This document shows positions 51,259 to 61,103 of a DNA stretch of 64,000 nucleotides, piece by piece. Under the pieces are notes generated by a model. It made no database searches and was not told where the DNA came from. It saw only the letters and a list, made by a program, of their open reading frames with translations. Location of the stretch: contig NZ_JANKBI010000014.1 in the NCBI RefSeq assembly GCF_024622195.1, positions 1 through 64,000 of the forward strand, read 5' to 3'. Numbering within the stretch: position 1 is the first letter of the stretch; each line of letters starts with the position of its first letter. The position numbers and the translations under genes are program-made. Source of the DNA: Murimonas intestini (GTDB lineage Bacteria; Bacillota; Clostridia; Lachnospirales; Lachnospiraceae).

Positions 51259-52462
51259 ACTGCTGCGGATTATGAAATCGCGCTCAACACGTTATCTGTC
51301 CGGCGCTGCATTACTCCTCTCTGTGCTGCTTGCAGGGATGACTATCTTTATGACATATTATTTTGACAGTGCTACTGGAACCAGCAGACATGGGCTTGCA
51401 GCAATCGCCGCTGAACGGGCGGAGGCTGCGTTATCTGAAGGTGAGATCACACCGGAGAAAATCAGAGAGGCATATGCTGTAAATCAGGAGCTTTCTCGTG
51501 TTTATGGACAAGTCATTCCCACAGAAGTGTGGAATTCGAAAATGAAACCTGTCTATAATACGATTCTAAATACAAGGCTGGTGTTTTTTGAGACAAATGG
51601 CATGCCCAAAGAGCCCACGGATATTTCTCCGGAAGAAGCGGGTAATTTTTATTCTCAGCGAAAAGACTATATCAATAAAACCATATATTATGGACATCAA
51701 AACAGGCAGGATGTTGCAGACTATGCACTGCGGCTGGATGAGAGGGTTGAGACACCTTTTGTTTATCAATATGGATTTGGCAGCAGTAATACCTTAGCTC
51801 ATCTGACATTATGTATTTTTATGTTAGCTGTTATCTGTTCAGTGATTTCGGCCCCTGTTTTTTCCTCTGACTACGCCAGCGGCGCAGATGATATCCAGCG
51901 CTGTACCAGAAACGGACGCAGGAAACTGGCACATGCAAAGCTTCTCTCCGCCATTATAATCAGTTCCTCGCTTTTTTTCCTCTGCACAGGTGTATTCCTC
52001 GCTATAACGCTTCCAGTCTTTGGGCTGGATGGCACATCGGTTCAGTTTAACTATAGTACGGGGGTGCTGGCCTTTACCAATATGAGTGAAAATGGTTTTT
52101 TGATCCTGGTCCTGATTTCCGGGTTTTTGACTGTTTTAGCTATGATTTGCCTGACATTATGGCTTTCCTCCATTTTGAACAGCCCGGTAATGGTACTGGC
52201 AATATCTGTGGGAATCGCACTGCTGCCTTCACTTATTTCTGTTATTGGCGACACTGGTAATCTGGTGAATTGGATACGGCTGTGCCTGCCTTCCGGAGGA
52301 ACCGGCCTTGCAAATATTTTCACTGAATTGGGCCAGGGGACCTTTCTTACTGCTGGACCCCTGATTGTCTGGTCGCCGCATCTTATGCTGGCTGCGGCAC
52401 TGCTAGAAATCCCCGTATTCTATCTGCTGGCACGCCGGTGCTATATAAAGCATGAACTGTAA
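51242..52462 (+). CDS. ABC-2 type exporter permease
   Basis: The 406-residue permease has one N-terminal helix (LSGAALLLSVLLAGMTIFMT), a large extracellular loop of about 140 residues, and five further helices from LAHLTLCIFMLAVICSVISA onward. ATG at 51242 follows AAAGGGGG and overlaps the ATPase stop region by 17 bases; the longer frame from 51146 is not used. Exported substrate unknown. Confidence 0.8.
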   Translation: MMLKLELLRIMKSRSTRYLSGAALLLSVLLAGMTIFMTYYFDSATGTSRHGLAAIAAERAEAALSEGEITPEKIREAYAVNQELSRVYGQVIPTEVWNSKMKPVYNTILNTRLVFFETNGMPKEPTDISPEEAGNFYSQRKDYINKTIYYGHQNRQDVADYALRLDERVETPFVYQYGFGSSNTLAHLTLCIFMLAVICSVISAPVFSSDYASGADDIQRCTRNGRRKLAHAKLLSAIIISSSLFFLCTGVFLAITLPVFGLDGTSVQFNYSTGVLAFTNMSENGFLILVLISGFLTVLAMICLTLWLSSILNSPVMVLAISVGIALLPSLISVIGDTGNLVNWIRLCLPSGGTGLANIFTELGQGTFLTAGPLIVWSPHLMLAAALLEIPVFYLLARRCYIKHEL

Positions 52463-52480
52463 GTTTGGGGAAGACACCCA

Positions 52481-53077
52481 CTAAACTTCAGGAATATTTT
52501 CCAGATATAACTGGACAAATATTACGTTATTATCATTATCACGTGTAAGATTGAGCTGAAGTATGCTCTTAGATCCATCTTCAGCTACAGTCTTCCACTG
52601 ATAATAGCTGCTTTTCCCCCATTTGTCTGTGTACAGATAGCATTTTCCCAGCAGCTGCTCCTCCGCAGGTCCATACGCATCCTTCAGCCCTGTAATCAGC
52701 TGGTCAAAAAAATCATTTAACATGGAAGTAAAATCAAGATCTCCAAATGAAACTCTCACAAAATAAAGTCCTCTGTTTTTAAAGCCATAAACCTCAACTC
52801 CATCCACTCCATACATCTGGACATTTCTTACGTTTGAAAAGATTCCATTTGGTGACTCATAACCTTTTACATTCTTTCCCAAGGGACTCTTTATCTCTTC
52901 CTCAACTTTTTCTGTACTGCTACCCCACTCGATCTCCTGATAACAATATTTGCCCTGGCTTGACAGATCCGATATTTCTAATACTGTATTCTGATCTCCA
53001 TTAGCACAGGATGATGACATTAATATGATCATCATGCAGACCGCCAGGTATTTCATTTTAATTTTTGTGAACTTCAT
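52481..53077 (-). CDS. secreted lipoprotein of unknown function
   Basis: The 198-residue protein has a signal peptide with probable lipobox MSSSC near residue 24 and a mature part with WGSSTEKVEEEI and a C-terminal mixed alpha/beta region (FFDQLITGLKDAYGPAEEQL). Start at ATG 53077, 6 bases after AAGGGGTG; a GTG at 53086 lies upstream. It is convergent to the ABC permease, with stops 18 bases apart. No family recognised. Confidence 0.6.
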   Translation of the reverse strand: MKFTKIKMKYLAVCMMIILMSSSCANGDQNTVLEISDLSSQGKYCYQEIEWGSSTEKVEEEIKSPLGKNVKGYESPNGIFSNVRNVQMYGVDGVEVYGFKNRGLYFVRVSFGDLDFTSMLNDFFDQLITGLKDAYGPAEEQLLGKCYLYTDKWGKSSYYQWKTVAEDGSKSILQLNLTRDNDNNVIFVQLYLENIPEV

Positions 53078-53362
53078 TACCCACACCCCTTCCTCAGCAG
53101 TGAAAAATTTATTATTTATATTTTAACATACCTCATATGTTATCTCAATATTTTTATATTACTTAACGGTTAATTTATTATAATTATTATATATATTTAT
53201 TTTCAACTATCTCTCTCTTTCTCTTTTACTATTCAGATATTTTATCAATATCAATATTTCTTACATTTTACAGAGCATGAAAAAGAGGACAATGCTCTGA
53301 ACCTCCCTGTCAAACAGCGAATATTCATTGCAATGTCCTCTTTCTATATATCCTCCAAATAA
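53078..53362. other. AT-rich intergenic gap
   Basis: Very AT-rich 5' region of the lipoprotein gene with several TATAAT-like words, none decisive, plus the GH116 operon terminator at 53284-53341. Confidence 0.5.
53284..53341 (-). terminator. terminator of the ABC-GH116 operon
   Basis: AGAGGACAATGC / GCAATGTCCTCT arms (one mismatch) with a 34-base loop are followed on the minus strand by TTTTTCATG, 21 bases after the GH116 stop. Confidence 0.65.
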
Positions 53363-55813
53363 TCAGCTGCGTGGATTCACAGCAACTCCATCCATATCCC
53401 CATAAAGAGGTATCACTTCATAGCTGAGTTCTCCATTTTCCATCACATTCTGCCTGTAGATCCCCCATGAGCTTCCGTTAGAATAGAAGCATGAAAAATC
53501 TTCCTGGCTGACGAGGGGCGCAAAAGATATCTCTTTCTTTACCATGTCAAATTTGTATCCTGACAGGGCTGTCAGAAGTCCCCATGCTGCCATTGACCTT
53601 GTATAGTGGTTGCCGCATTCTATTTCATTGTACGGGCTTCTCCTGCTGCCGTCATATCTGCCGCGTACTGCATGGACGATATCCATGCCTTCCTCTATAT
53701 ATCCCTCGTAGATCAGATGGGCTGCCACCTGATACTCTATACCTGTCCACACCTCATCGCTGTATACAAACGGCTGCTTTGGCCTTCCTCCTCTCGGCCA
53801 TGAACAGAGTATCAGCCCTGCCTCATCCTGGTAAGCGTATGTCCTCTGTACACTTTCATGGTCCTTCATGCTTCTGAGGAAATTATGCCTGTAAATAGAG
53901 TGTACTGCGCTCTTCACGTGTTCTTCCGGCAGAATATAGCCGAGTCCGCACACATGAGCCAGTTCCTGGCCCAGCAGCTGGTCTGCCAGACATCCTGTCC
54001 CGTACTGGTATTTATATCTGTTCAGGTCTTCCGGCGATATTTTCTGTTCATACCATTCACCGTTCCACAGAAGCTCGTCCATCCTTCTGCTGCCCTCTTC
54101 CCATGCCTTCCTGTATCTGGATGCTCTTTTTGTTTCTCCCAAATATTCCGCCATGCTGCTGCATGCAGCAAGCGCAGCATAAAGTATAGAATTGGTGAGC
54201 GAATTCAAGCCGTAAAATTCAATATCGTATGTATTATGCTGTTGGTCATCAAGCACAAAGTCGCCGTCTGAATCCCACGTTCTGAGAGAGAACTCCATAG
54301 CTGACACTACTTTGTCCCATACCTCCCTGAGGAAGGAATCGTCTCCTGTCATCTTCCACTCTCTGTACACACGCAGGATGCTGCCCAGCTGGCCGTCCGT
54401 AGCCGGAAGCATCTCCCACTTGCTGCCATCCAGAAGCCTTTTAGCCCTGAAGGCCATATTTCCCTCTTCATCAGTCTCCTGAAGAAATTCAGTCTTTCTG
54501 GCGCTTATTTCCAGATAGGGGAACAGGAATGCAAGGGCCTGGGCATAATTCCAGACATGTGTACATGTGCCTGCACAGCTCCCCGCATGTTCAAAACAGC
54601 CCTCCCATGCGAAAAATCTGCCGTCGCCAATGCGGAAACATGTATTAGAGCGCAGTACAGTGATGGCCGATACAAGAGATTCTATCACATCTGCATCTAA
54701 TGTAGTGCTGTAGAGGGCATTCGAGAAATCCCTGCTGCGTCCCTTCAGCTCCTCCGCATTTTCAAACATATACTTCAGGGCATCAGGTGCATCCTTCCAC
54801 ACTGTACTGTAATAATTTTTCCATATCTTGTCATGCTGGGGCTTATCTTCTTCCCTGGCATGGCCATCAGGCCACCATCCGTATCTGTTTGGAAAGCTCC
54901 ATGTGAAGTAGAAGGTGAAATGCGCGCATTCTCCCGGTCTTATTGTCTCAGTGCTGCAGACAGATCCCACCACCTTGGGGACATCCGCCGAGCCGATATT
55001 CGAACCTACTGCATCAGTAGCTACATCTGCGTTCAGTTTTCCGTCTTCCCGGAAATCCTGCCAGAATTCTTCTGCTCCATCCCACCATCCTCCTGCCTGC
55101 CAGCATGGTTTTAATGTTATATTTTTCCCGGTACACGCAAGAGCCAGTGTTCCGTAATTCACAGCCTCCGGATCCGCTCCCCTGTTCCTGAACAGAACTC
55201 CTGTATATCCCTCTCCCTGCAGAACATCATTTTCCGGCATTCCATCCACACAGAGGCGGTCATAACCGTCATAAGAAGTAAATCCTGTAAAGTTATACAT
55301 GGATGAACACACTGATACCTCAGCAGGTCTGTCAGACATATTCTCTATGCAGTACTCCACTGAATATCCCGGGATGCCGGAATTTTTCTCATCAAGAGGA
55401 ATAAATGGCGTGTATGCTTCCATAGTGATCTTCAGCGGAAGCCCTTCTCTTTTAAAGTTGTACTTAAAGAAAGGATAATTTGTCTCTATCTCACAGCTGT
55501 CCATTCTGGGCAGGCCGTAGAGCTCTCCTGTGGGATAGCCCAGAGCTTTCTCACTTAAGCCTCCCGGCTCAGCTTCCAGCACAAAGGCCCTGGAATCTTT
55601 CCCCTCTTCCCTGCACCACAGGGAAAAAAATGTATATGGGATCTTCAGCTTCTTGTCAGGATGGTTCATGATCTCAAAGTCACACAGCCTGCCGTCCCCG
55701 TCCAGAGATATATTTCCTGTGCCTATTCCTCCCAGCAGGGCTCTGAAAGCCCTGTCCTTATTGGTGTACTTCTTAGTATTTTTTTTAATTGTATCATAAC
55801 GGAATGCATTCAT
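53363..55813 (-). CDS. GH116 family beta-glycosidase (glucosylceramidase/beta-glucosidase-like)
   Basis: The 816-residue cytoplasmic enzyme has an N-terminal beta domain (about 20-330, with LLGGIGTGNISLDGDGRLCD) and an (alpha/alpha)6 catalytic domain. The nucleophile region is HNTYDIEFYG (about 527-536) and the acid/base Asp lies in YSDEVWTGIEYQ (about 684-695). GH116 enzymes cleave beta-glucosides or beta-xylosides with retention. No signal peptide, so the substrate is imported, presumably by the ABC genes encoded just upstream. Start ATG 55813 after AAAGGAGG; the frame extends to 55840. Confidence 0.9.
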   Translation of the reverse strand: MNAFRYDTIKKNTKKYTNKDRAFRALLGGIGTGNISLDGDGRLCDFEIMNHPDKKLKIPYTFFSLWCREEGKDSRAFVLEAEPGGLSEKALGYPTGELYGLPRMDSCEIETNYPFFKYNFKREGLPLKITMEAYTPFIPLDEKNSGIPGYSVEYCIENMSDRPAEVSVCSSMYNFTGFTSYDGYDRLCVDGMPENDVLQGEGYTGVLFRNRGADPEAVNYGTLALACTGKNITLKPCWQAGGWWDGAEEFWQDFREDGKLNADVATDAVGSNIGSADVPKVVGSVCSTETIRPGECAHFTFYFTWSFPNRYGWWPDGHAREEDKPQHDKIWKNYYSTVWKDAPDALKYMFENAEELKGRSRDFSNALYSTTLDADVIESLVSAITVLRSNTCFRIGDGRFFAWEGCFEHAGSCAGTCTHVWNYAQALAFLFPYLEISARKTEFLQETDEEGNMAFRAKRLLDGSKWEMLPATDGQLGSILRVYREWKMTGDDSFLREVWDKVVSAMEFSLRTWDSDGDFVLDDQQHNTYDIEFYGLNSLTNSILYAALAACSSMAEYLGETKRASRYRKAWEEGSRRMDELLWNGEWYEQKISPEDLNRYKYQYGTGCLADQLLGQELAHVCGLGYILPEEHVKSAVHSIYRHNFLRSMKDHESVQRTYAYQDEAGLILCSWPRGGRPKQPFVYSDEVWTGIEYQVAAHLIYEGYIEEGMDIVHAVRGRYDGSRRSPYNEIECGNHYTRSMAAWGLLTALSGYKFDMVKKEISFAPLVSQEDFSCFYSNGSSWGIYRQNVMENGELSYEVIPLYGDMDGVAVNPRS

Positions 55814-55841
55814 TATTTTGTCCTCCTTTTTCTGCTGCATG

Positions 55842-56681
55842 TCAAGTCTTCAATCCTGACATGACTACACTCTGCATAATGTGCTTCTGCCCAAACAGAT
55901 AGAGCAGCGTCGGTATGATCAGAGACATGGTGACACCGGCCAGCACCACTGAAACACTTCCGGTCCCCATAGCTCCGCTCAATATTTTCAGTCCCAGGGG
56001 CAGTGTCATCCTCTCGTATTTGGAAAGGAAGATCAGCGGATTTATAAAATCATTCCAGGATGCCAGGAATGTAAGCAGGGACGTCATGACGATCACTGAC
56101 TTGGACATTGGCAGAAAGATTGTAAAATAAATTCGGAACCTTCCCGCCCCGTCTATATACGCCGCATCCTCATAGCTGGCTGGTATTGTCTTCATATACT
56201 GCCTCACGAAGAAAATATTCAGCGGGCTTATGATCGCTGGCAATATCAGCGACATATGTGTACCCACGAATCCCATCTTTGACATTACTATATATGTAGG
56301 GATCAGCTTTGCCTGCACAGGTATCATCATTCCTGAAAGGATGATCAGAAATACAACATTTTTTCCTTTAAAATCAATCCTGGCAAAAGCGTAGCCTGCC
56401 ATTGTGGAAATGAATGTATTTGCTATCACTACTATGACAGCGATCTTCAAGCTGTTGAAGATAACCTGTCCGAACGGGAACTGCCTGAAAACCTCTTTAT
56501 AGTTCTCAAAGTGAAAGCTGGTCGGCAAAAAAGACGGCGGCAGCTTAAAAGATTCTTTTGGCAGCCTCAGAGAGGTGGACAGTATCCATGCAAAAGGCGC
56601 CAGCATTATAATGCACAGCAAAAGCAAAAATATAATAAGGCATATCTGCGGAATTTTATTTTTTATTTTATTCATAGTCAT
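55842..56681 (-). CDS. carbohydrate ABC transporter permease (MalG type)
   Basis: The 279-residue protein has six helices and the ATPase-docking EAA loop SYEDAAYIDGAGRFRIYFTI (about 165-184). It is the second permease of a CUT1-class sugar importer; its start overlaps the first permease's stop. No ATPase is encoded nearby, so a shared MsmX-type ATPase elsewhere is expected. Confidence 0.93.
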   Translation of the reverse strand: MTMNKIKNKIPQICLIIFLLLLCIIMLAPFAWILSTSLRLPKESFKLPPSFLPTSFHFENYKEVFRQFPFGQVIFNSLKIAVIVVIANTFISTMAGYAFARIDFKGKNVVFLIILSGMMIPVQAKLIPTYIVMSKMGFVGTHMSLILPAIISPLNIFFVRQYMKTIPASYEDAAYIDGAGRFRIYFTIFLPMSKSVIVMTSLLTFLASWNDFINPLIFLSKYERMTLPLGLKILSGAMGTGSVSVVLAGVTMSLIIPTLLYLFGQKHIMQSVVMSGLKT

Positions 56682-57585
56682 ACACCACCCATTTATTCTG
56701 TCCCTTAAACTGGATTATGGTTATCACCAGGATTATCAGGAATAGGACAAAGGAAATCGTTCCCCCATATCCGATATTCATATCCTGGAAGGCTGTCTGG
56801 TATATCTCCAGTGCGATCGTCCGTGTGGCAGTGCCGGGACCTCCATTTGTCAGCAGGTAAGGCTCGTCAAAGATCTGGAATACGCTGACAATATTAGTTA
56901 TGATCACGAAAAAGATCGTTGGGCTAAGCAGAGGAAGCGTAATGTGCCGGAACGTCTGGATAATACCTGCCCCGTCGATCTGGGCAGCCTCATAATAGAC
57001 ATCAGGTATATTCTGCATACCTATGAAATAATACAGGAATGTAGTCCCGATAAACTTCCAGAAACTGAACAGGGCTATTGTCACATAGACCACCACTCTG
57101 TCTGTCAGCCATGGAATATTTGTCCCTCCCAGGAGCCTCACAAAGTAGTTGATAGCACCCATATCCGTAGAGAACAGATACCCCCATGCGATAGCAACTG
57201 ATGCTGTTGTCACAATTGAAGGAAAATAAATAGCACTTCTGAAAAAGAATTGGAAACGTTTGGCCCTGTACACCATAAATGCCAGTATCATGCCAAGTCC
57301 GCAGTGGATAGGACACAGTATCAACAGAAATTTAAAGGTATTCCCAAATGCGGTGAACAGCCCTTTATCGGTAAACATCTTCTTAATATTTTCAAGCCCT
57401 ACGAATTGGGGCGGATTTACAAGGTTATATTTAAAAAATGACAGCACAGCTGACAGAATTACAGGCAGCCCTATGAACAGTCCAAAGCTGATAAGTGCCG
57501 GTGCCAGGAAAATATAAGCCGATATTGTATCTTTTCTTTTCTTCTTAGCCGCATAATTGCCGGCTGTTTTTGTTACGGTTTTCAT
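56668..57585 (-). CDS. carbohydrate ABC transporter permease (MalF/UgpA type)
   Basis: The 305-residue protein has a basic N-terminus, six helices and the EAA loop YYEAAQIDGAGIIQTFRHIT. It pairs with the downstream MalG-type permease. GAGGGG precedes the ATG. A hairpin separates it from the binding-protein gene. Confidence 0.93.
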   Translation of the reverse strand: MKTVTKTAGNYAAKKKRKDTISAYIFLAPALISFGLFIGLPVILSAVLSFFKYNLVNPPQFVGLENIKKMFTDKGLFTAFGNTFKFLLILCPIHCGLGMILAFMVYRAKRFQFFFRSAIYFPSIVTTASVAIAWGYLFSTDMGAINYFVRLLGGTNIPWLTDRVVVYVTIALFSFWKFIGTTFLYYFIGMQNIPDVYYEAAQIDGAGIIQTFRHITLPLLSPTIFFVIITNIVSVFQIFDEPYLLTNGGPGTATRTIALEIYQTAFQDMNIGYGGTISFVLFLIILVITIIQFKGQNKWVVYDYE

Positions 57586-57610
57586 AGAATTCCCCTCTCT
57601 CTGGAATAAA

Positions 57611-57643
57611 AAGAGGGTGTCTGTTATTTAAAGGCACCCTCTT
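57611..57643 (-). terminator. partial terminator between the binding-protein and permease genes
   Basis: AAGAGGGTG / CACCCTCTT arms with a 15-base loop and CTTTTTATT following on the minus strand. Such leaky terminators keep the binding protein more abundant than the permeases. Confidence 0.75.
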
Positions 57644-57651
57644 ACCCCTGC

Positions 57652-58983
57652 TTATTTGTTATCAGCCAGGACTGCGTTCATCTCTTCAGCAGCATTATCC
57701 AGCGTCTCCTGCACATCTGACTTATTCACACAGATATCAGAGATTGCTGTCAGCACAATATTTGAGCATTCAGTAAACTGAGGCGGTGCACTGACCGGTT
57801 TATAGATATCGGTATTTGAATCCAGATAGAATATCTCGTAGTTTTCAGGAATTCCAAGGTCTGAGATCTTTGTCTGTGCCAGAGAATGCAGTGCCGGGAT
57901 ATTGCCTGATGACAGATACTGCCCTTCAAAATCAGCCTGCGACATCCATGCAGCCAGTTCCTTTGCCTCTTCGATATGTTTGGAATTCTTCAGTGTGAAG
58001 ATACCGTCCACGCCGCCGATCTGCTGGTTAACTGTGAATGTAGGAAGATACTGGATCGCCACGTCTTTAAAATCATCCGCTATATAGTTTGCGGTCGGCC
58101 AGCGTCCCCATGATCCCATGGCTACCTGTCCATTGATGATCTGGGCAATAGCGCTTACATTTTCCTCTGGTATAGGAGCATATCCATATTCATAGATCAG
58201 GTCCTGCCACAGCTGGAACACTTCTACAGCTTCCGGAGAGTTAATTGTGCTCTCTGTAAAATCTTCGTTCATATAAGAAGCTCCGTTATTATACAGCCAG
58301 GCTTCTGCACAGAAATACTCGCCATATGGAACTGCTACTGCATACTGTTTAACACCGTCTTTTTCTGTTGTCAGCTTCTCACAATACTCAAGGAACTGAT
58401 CCTTTGTCCAGTCGGCTGCCGGAAGCTCAAGTCCTGCCTCCTCAAGACGGCTGGTGTTAAAATGCATTACTACATTATTGAAGGAGAACGGGAATGCATA
58501 TGTATTGCCCTCGTCATCCTTAAATACATCCTGGAAGGACGGGCTGGTGTCACTTAAGATAGCATCCGATATCTCTTTATTAGCGGCAATCCAGTCGTCG
58601 ATCGGTTCAGCTATGCCCATATCCAGGAATTTTGCCACGCCTTCGATTGCCAGGATCGCACAGTCAAGATCGTCTCCGCCTCCTACCATTGTCTGGATCT
58701 TCGTACAGTACTCTCCCCAGTTGCTTGCGATAAAGATTGTATCTACCTTCACCCCTGTTTCTTCAGTGTACTGCGCAAGCAGTTTGTCCAGGGACTCTTT
58801 CGTAGTTCCGTCACCGCACATTGCAAGGGTCAGTGTCACATCAGAACTTCCTGCTTTTGTCCTAGTCACTTCATTCTTTTTTACGCCTGCCTGATCCGGA
58901 TCAGCAGCTGCCACAGTTCCGCCTGCTGCAAGCCCAAGCATCATACACGTACTCATTAATAAAGCAATCACCTTTTTTTTCAT
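57652..58983 (-). CDS. extracellular sugar-binding protein of the ABC importer
   Basis: The 443-residue CUT1-type solute-binding protein begins MKKKVIALLMSTCMMLGLAAG and has a signal-peptidase I-like site near TVAAA-DP, then a mature type 1 fold (LTLAMCGDGTTKESLDKLL, YAFPFSFNNVVMHFNTSRLE, GQVAMGSWGRWPTANYI). There is no proper lipobox, which is unusual for a Gram-positive binding protein. ATG 58983 follows GGGAGG; the upstream frame to 59010 is ignored. First gene of the operon with two permeases and GH116. Confidence 0.9.
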   Translation of the reverse strand: MKKKVIALLMSTCMMLGLAAGGTVAAADPDQAGVKKNEVTRTKAGSSDVTLTLAMCGDGTTKESLDKLLAQYTEETGVKVDTIFIASNWGEYCTKIQTMVGGGDDLDCAILAIEGVAKFLDMGIAEPIDDWIAANKEISDAILSDTSPSFQDVFKDDEGNTYAFPFSFNNVVMHFNTSRLEEAGLELPAADWTKDQFLEYCEKLTTEKDGVKQYAVAVPYGEYFCAEAWLYNNGASYMNEDFTESTINSPEAVEVFQLWQDLIYEYGYAPIPEENVSAIAQIINGQVAMGSWGRWPTANYIADDFKDVAIQYLPTFTVNQQIGGVDGIFTLKNSKHIEEAKELAAWMSQADFEGQYLSSGNIPALHSLAQTKISDLGIPENYEIFYLDSNTDIYKPVSAPPQFTECSNIVLTAISDICVNKSDVQETLDNAAEEMNAVLADNK

Positions 58984-59192
58984 TTCGCATTTCCTCCCAA
59001 TCTTTATCAATATTAACTGCCAAATAACTCCAGGGATAGCCGGCCGGCTGCATGCCCCTGTAATGGCCTGCCCTATGTCATATCATCTGGCTGGACCATT
59101 GCTGTTAAACACAGTATAAAATCTGACCGTGTAAAAGTAAATGAACTATTCTCCATACACTTGTAAAATTCTCGGATGTTATTCCAAAATGA

Positions 59193-59221
59193 TTCAGAAG
59201 CCTTTAAAATCATGATATAAT
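59193..59221 (+). promoter_or_regulatory. promoter of the two-component system
   Basis: TTCAGA and perfect TATAAT are spaced 17 bases, about 65 bases upstream of the kinase start, in the 303-base gap divergent from the binding-protein gene. A minus-strand promoter for the ABC operon should be here too, but none is convincing. Confidence 0.55.
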
Positions 59222-59286
59222 AAGCGCAAGCAGACCCGATAAAACTGTCAAAGATGGATAAAGAGTATATTCGAAAGGAAGATCTT

Positions 59287-61050
59287 ATGAAAAGGCTGAA
59301 CATACACTCTATAGCAGTAAAATACTTCATCGTTACCTTTCTTCTGATAGTTGTTCCTATCTGTGCCTTCTTCTTTATTGCCAGAGAAAGCAATATCACT
59401 TTATCCCTGGCACAAAAGCAGAGTTCCGACCTGGTCACTCTGGATACGTATGCTGCTGCACTTGATACTTATATGGAATCTATAGAGTCCATAGGAAAGA
59501 TCATCGCCCATGATGAAGATATTATCTCTTTCCTCGCCTCCGCACGCTCTGAGTCAGCAGAAAACGGCAGGATCATATACAAGTCCATGGACAATCAGCC
59601 GCCTCTCTCCTCCTATCACAGGGCCCTGCCTTCCCTGCGTGCTCTCTCCCTGATGGATGCTGATGGTTTTTTTATCGGTGAACAGAATCTGAATCTGGAC
59701 AGGCTCACCTATTTCTTTAATAAGACACTGATGAGGGGAGTGACAGGGGAACATGTTTACTGGACAAAGACTTTCTCTATAGAATTTTTAAATGACTCTT
59801 CCGTGGAGAAGGTCTTTGCCCTGCTTGTCCCCTCCCATACTCCTGAGGGTGAGCTATTAGGGTATATAGCCTTATTTGTAGATATGTCAAAATTGAAAGA
59901 ACTGCTAAAAGTCTACTCAGACAATATCTATGTGCTGGAGGGCAATTATATCCTGGCAAGCAAACAGGACCTCCCTATCTACACCAGTCTTTTCTCAGAG
60001 ATGCAGATCAGCTACAGCCTTCTGCTCGAGGACAGCAGTGTTATTATCCAGCAGGCAGATGATCCTCTCATCGTTACCACAAAAAGTTTTTCCCCGCTGG
60101 ACGTCCAGCTCCTTTCTGTATCCTCCTACAAGGTGCTGAAGGATAACCTGACAACTACGTTTCCAACGCTTATGACATTTACACTCTATGGGATCTTATT
60201 CGCCATTGTATTTGCAGTTGTAATATCCCGTTTCCAGACAAAACCTGTGGTATCTCTCAAAAATATCATGAACCGTGTGAAAGACGGGGATCTCTCTATC
60301 AGGACGCACCCCAGAACAAAGGATGAGATTGCTGAGCTGGGCATTACTTTTAATTCCCTTCTGGACAGGATACAGGAGCTGATGGCACAACAAAAGGCAC
60401 AGCAGAAAATGAAGCGGAAAATGGAACTTCAGATGGTCCAGGAACAGGTAAAACCACATTTTTTATATAATGTTCTGGAAATGATAAACAGTATGATCCG
60501 CTGCAATATGAACCAGGAGGCCATGAAGACTGTGGAAAATCTGGCCAGCTTCTACAGGATCTCACTGAATAACGGCTCCAGCATTATCAGCATCTCCAAA
60601 GAAATACAGCTGATCGAGAGCTACCTCTGCCTGCAGAAGATGAGATATATTGAATTCATGGACTATGTCCTTGCATTCAGCCCGGCCATCTATGATTTCT
60701 CCATTCCCAAGCTGACTCTGCAGCCGCTTATAGAAAATGCCATCTATCACGGCATCAAGGAGAAAGGAGATAAAGGTATGGTCTGCGTCAGCGGATACCT
60801 TGACAAAGAGCGGATCGTTTTTGAAGTATTTGACACGGGAAACGGGATCACGGAACAGAAAAAGCAGGAGCTCACTGAAGCTATTCGTGCTGACAGGATA
60901 TCCCAGAAAGAAATCGAAGACCATTTCGGCCTGGCCAGTGTCATAAAGCGTCTCTGTATCCATTATAATGACCAGGTAACCTTCCATATCGACAGTTCCG
61001 CCGGTGAATATACCTGTATCTCTATCTCCTTTCCGGCACAGAAGGAATAA
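59287..61050 (+). CDS. YesM-type sensor histidine kinase
   Basis: The 587-residue membrane kinase has a first helix (about 13-33), an extracellular sensor of about 250 residues, a second helix (about 296-320), a HAMP linker, the His_kinase motif QVKPHFLYNVLEMINSM with the phospho-His, and a HATPase domain (LQPLIENAIYHGI, DTGNGI). This class controls carbohydrate ABC systems. Start at ATG 59287, 5 bases after AAAGGAAG, not the upstream ATG at 59254. Confidence 0.92.
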   Translation: MKRLNIHSIAVKYFIVTFLLIVVPICAFFFIARESNITLSLAQKQSSDLVTLDTYAAALDTYMESIESIGKIIAHDEDIISFLASARSESAENGRIIYKSMDNQPPLSSYHRALPSLRALSLMDADGFFIGEQNLNLDRLTYFFNKTLMRGVTGEHVYWTKTFSIEFLNDSSVEKVFALLVPSHTPEGELLGYIALFVDMSKLKELLKVYSDNIYVLEGNYILASKQDLPIYTSLFSEMQISYSLLLEDSSVIIQQADDPLIVTTKSFSPLDVQLLSVSSYKVLKDNLTTTFPTLMTFTLYGILFAIVFAVVISRFQTKPVVSLKNIMNRVKDGDLSIRTHPRTKDEIAELGITFNSLLDRIQELMAQQKAQQKMKRKMELQMVQEQVKPHFLYNVLEMINSMIRCNMNQEAMKTVENLASFYRISLNNGSSIISISKEIQLIESYLCLQKMRYIEFMDYVLAFSPAIYDFSIPKLTLQPLIENAIYHGIKEKGDKGMVCVSGYLDKERIVFEVFDTGNGITEQKKQELTEAIRADRISQKEIEDHFGLASVIKRLCIHYNDQVTFHIDSSAGEYTCISISFPAQKE

Positions 61051-61103
61051 AAGCATGACGGACAGCAGTAAACAAATCAGCATACGAATGAGGAGGAAGT
61101 ATC

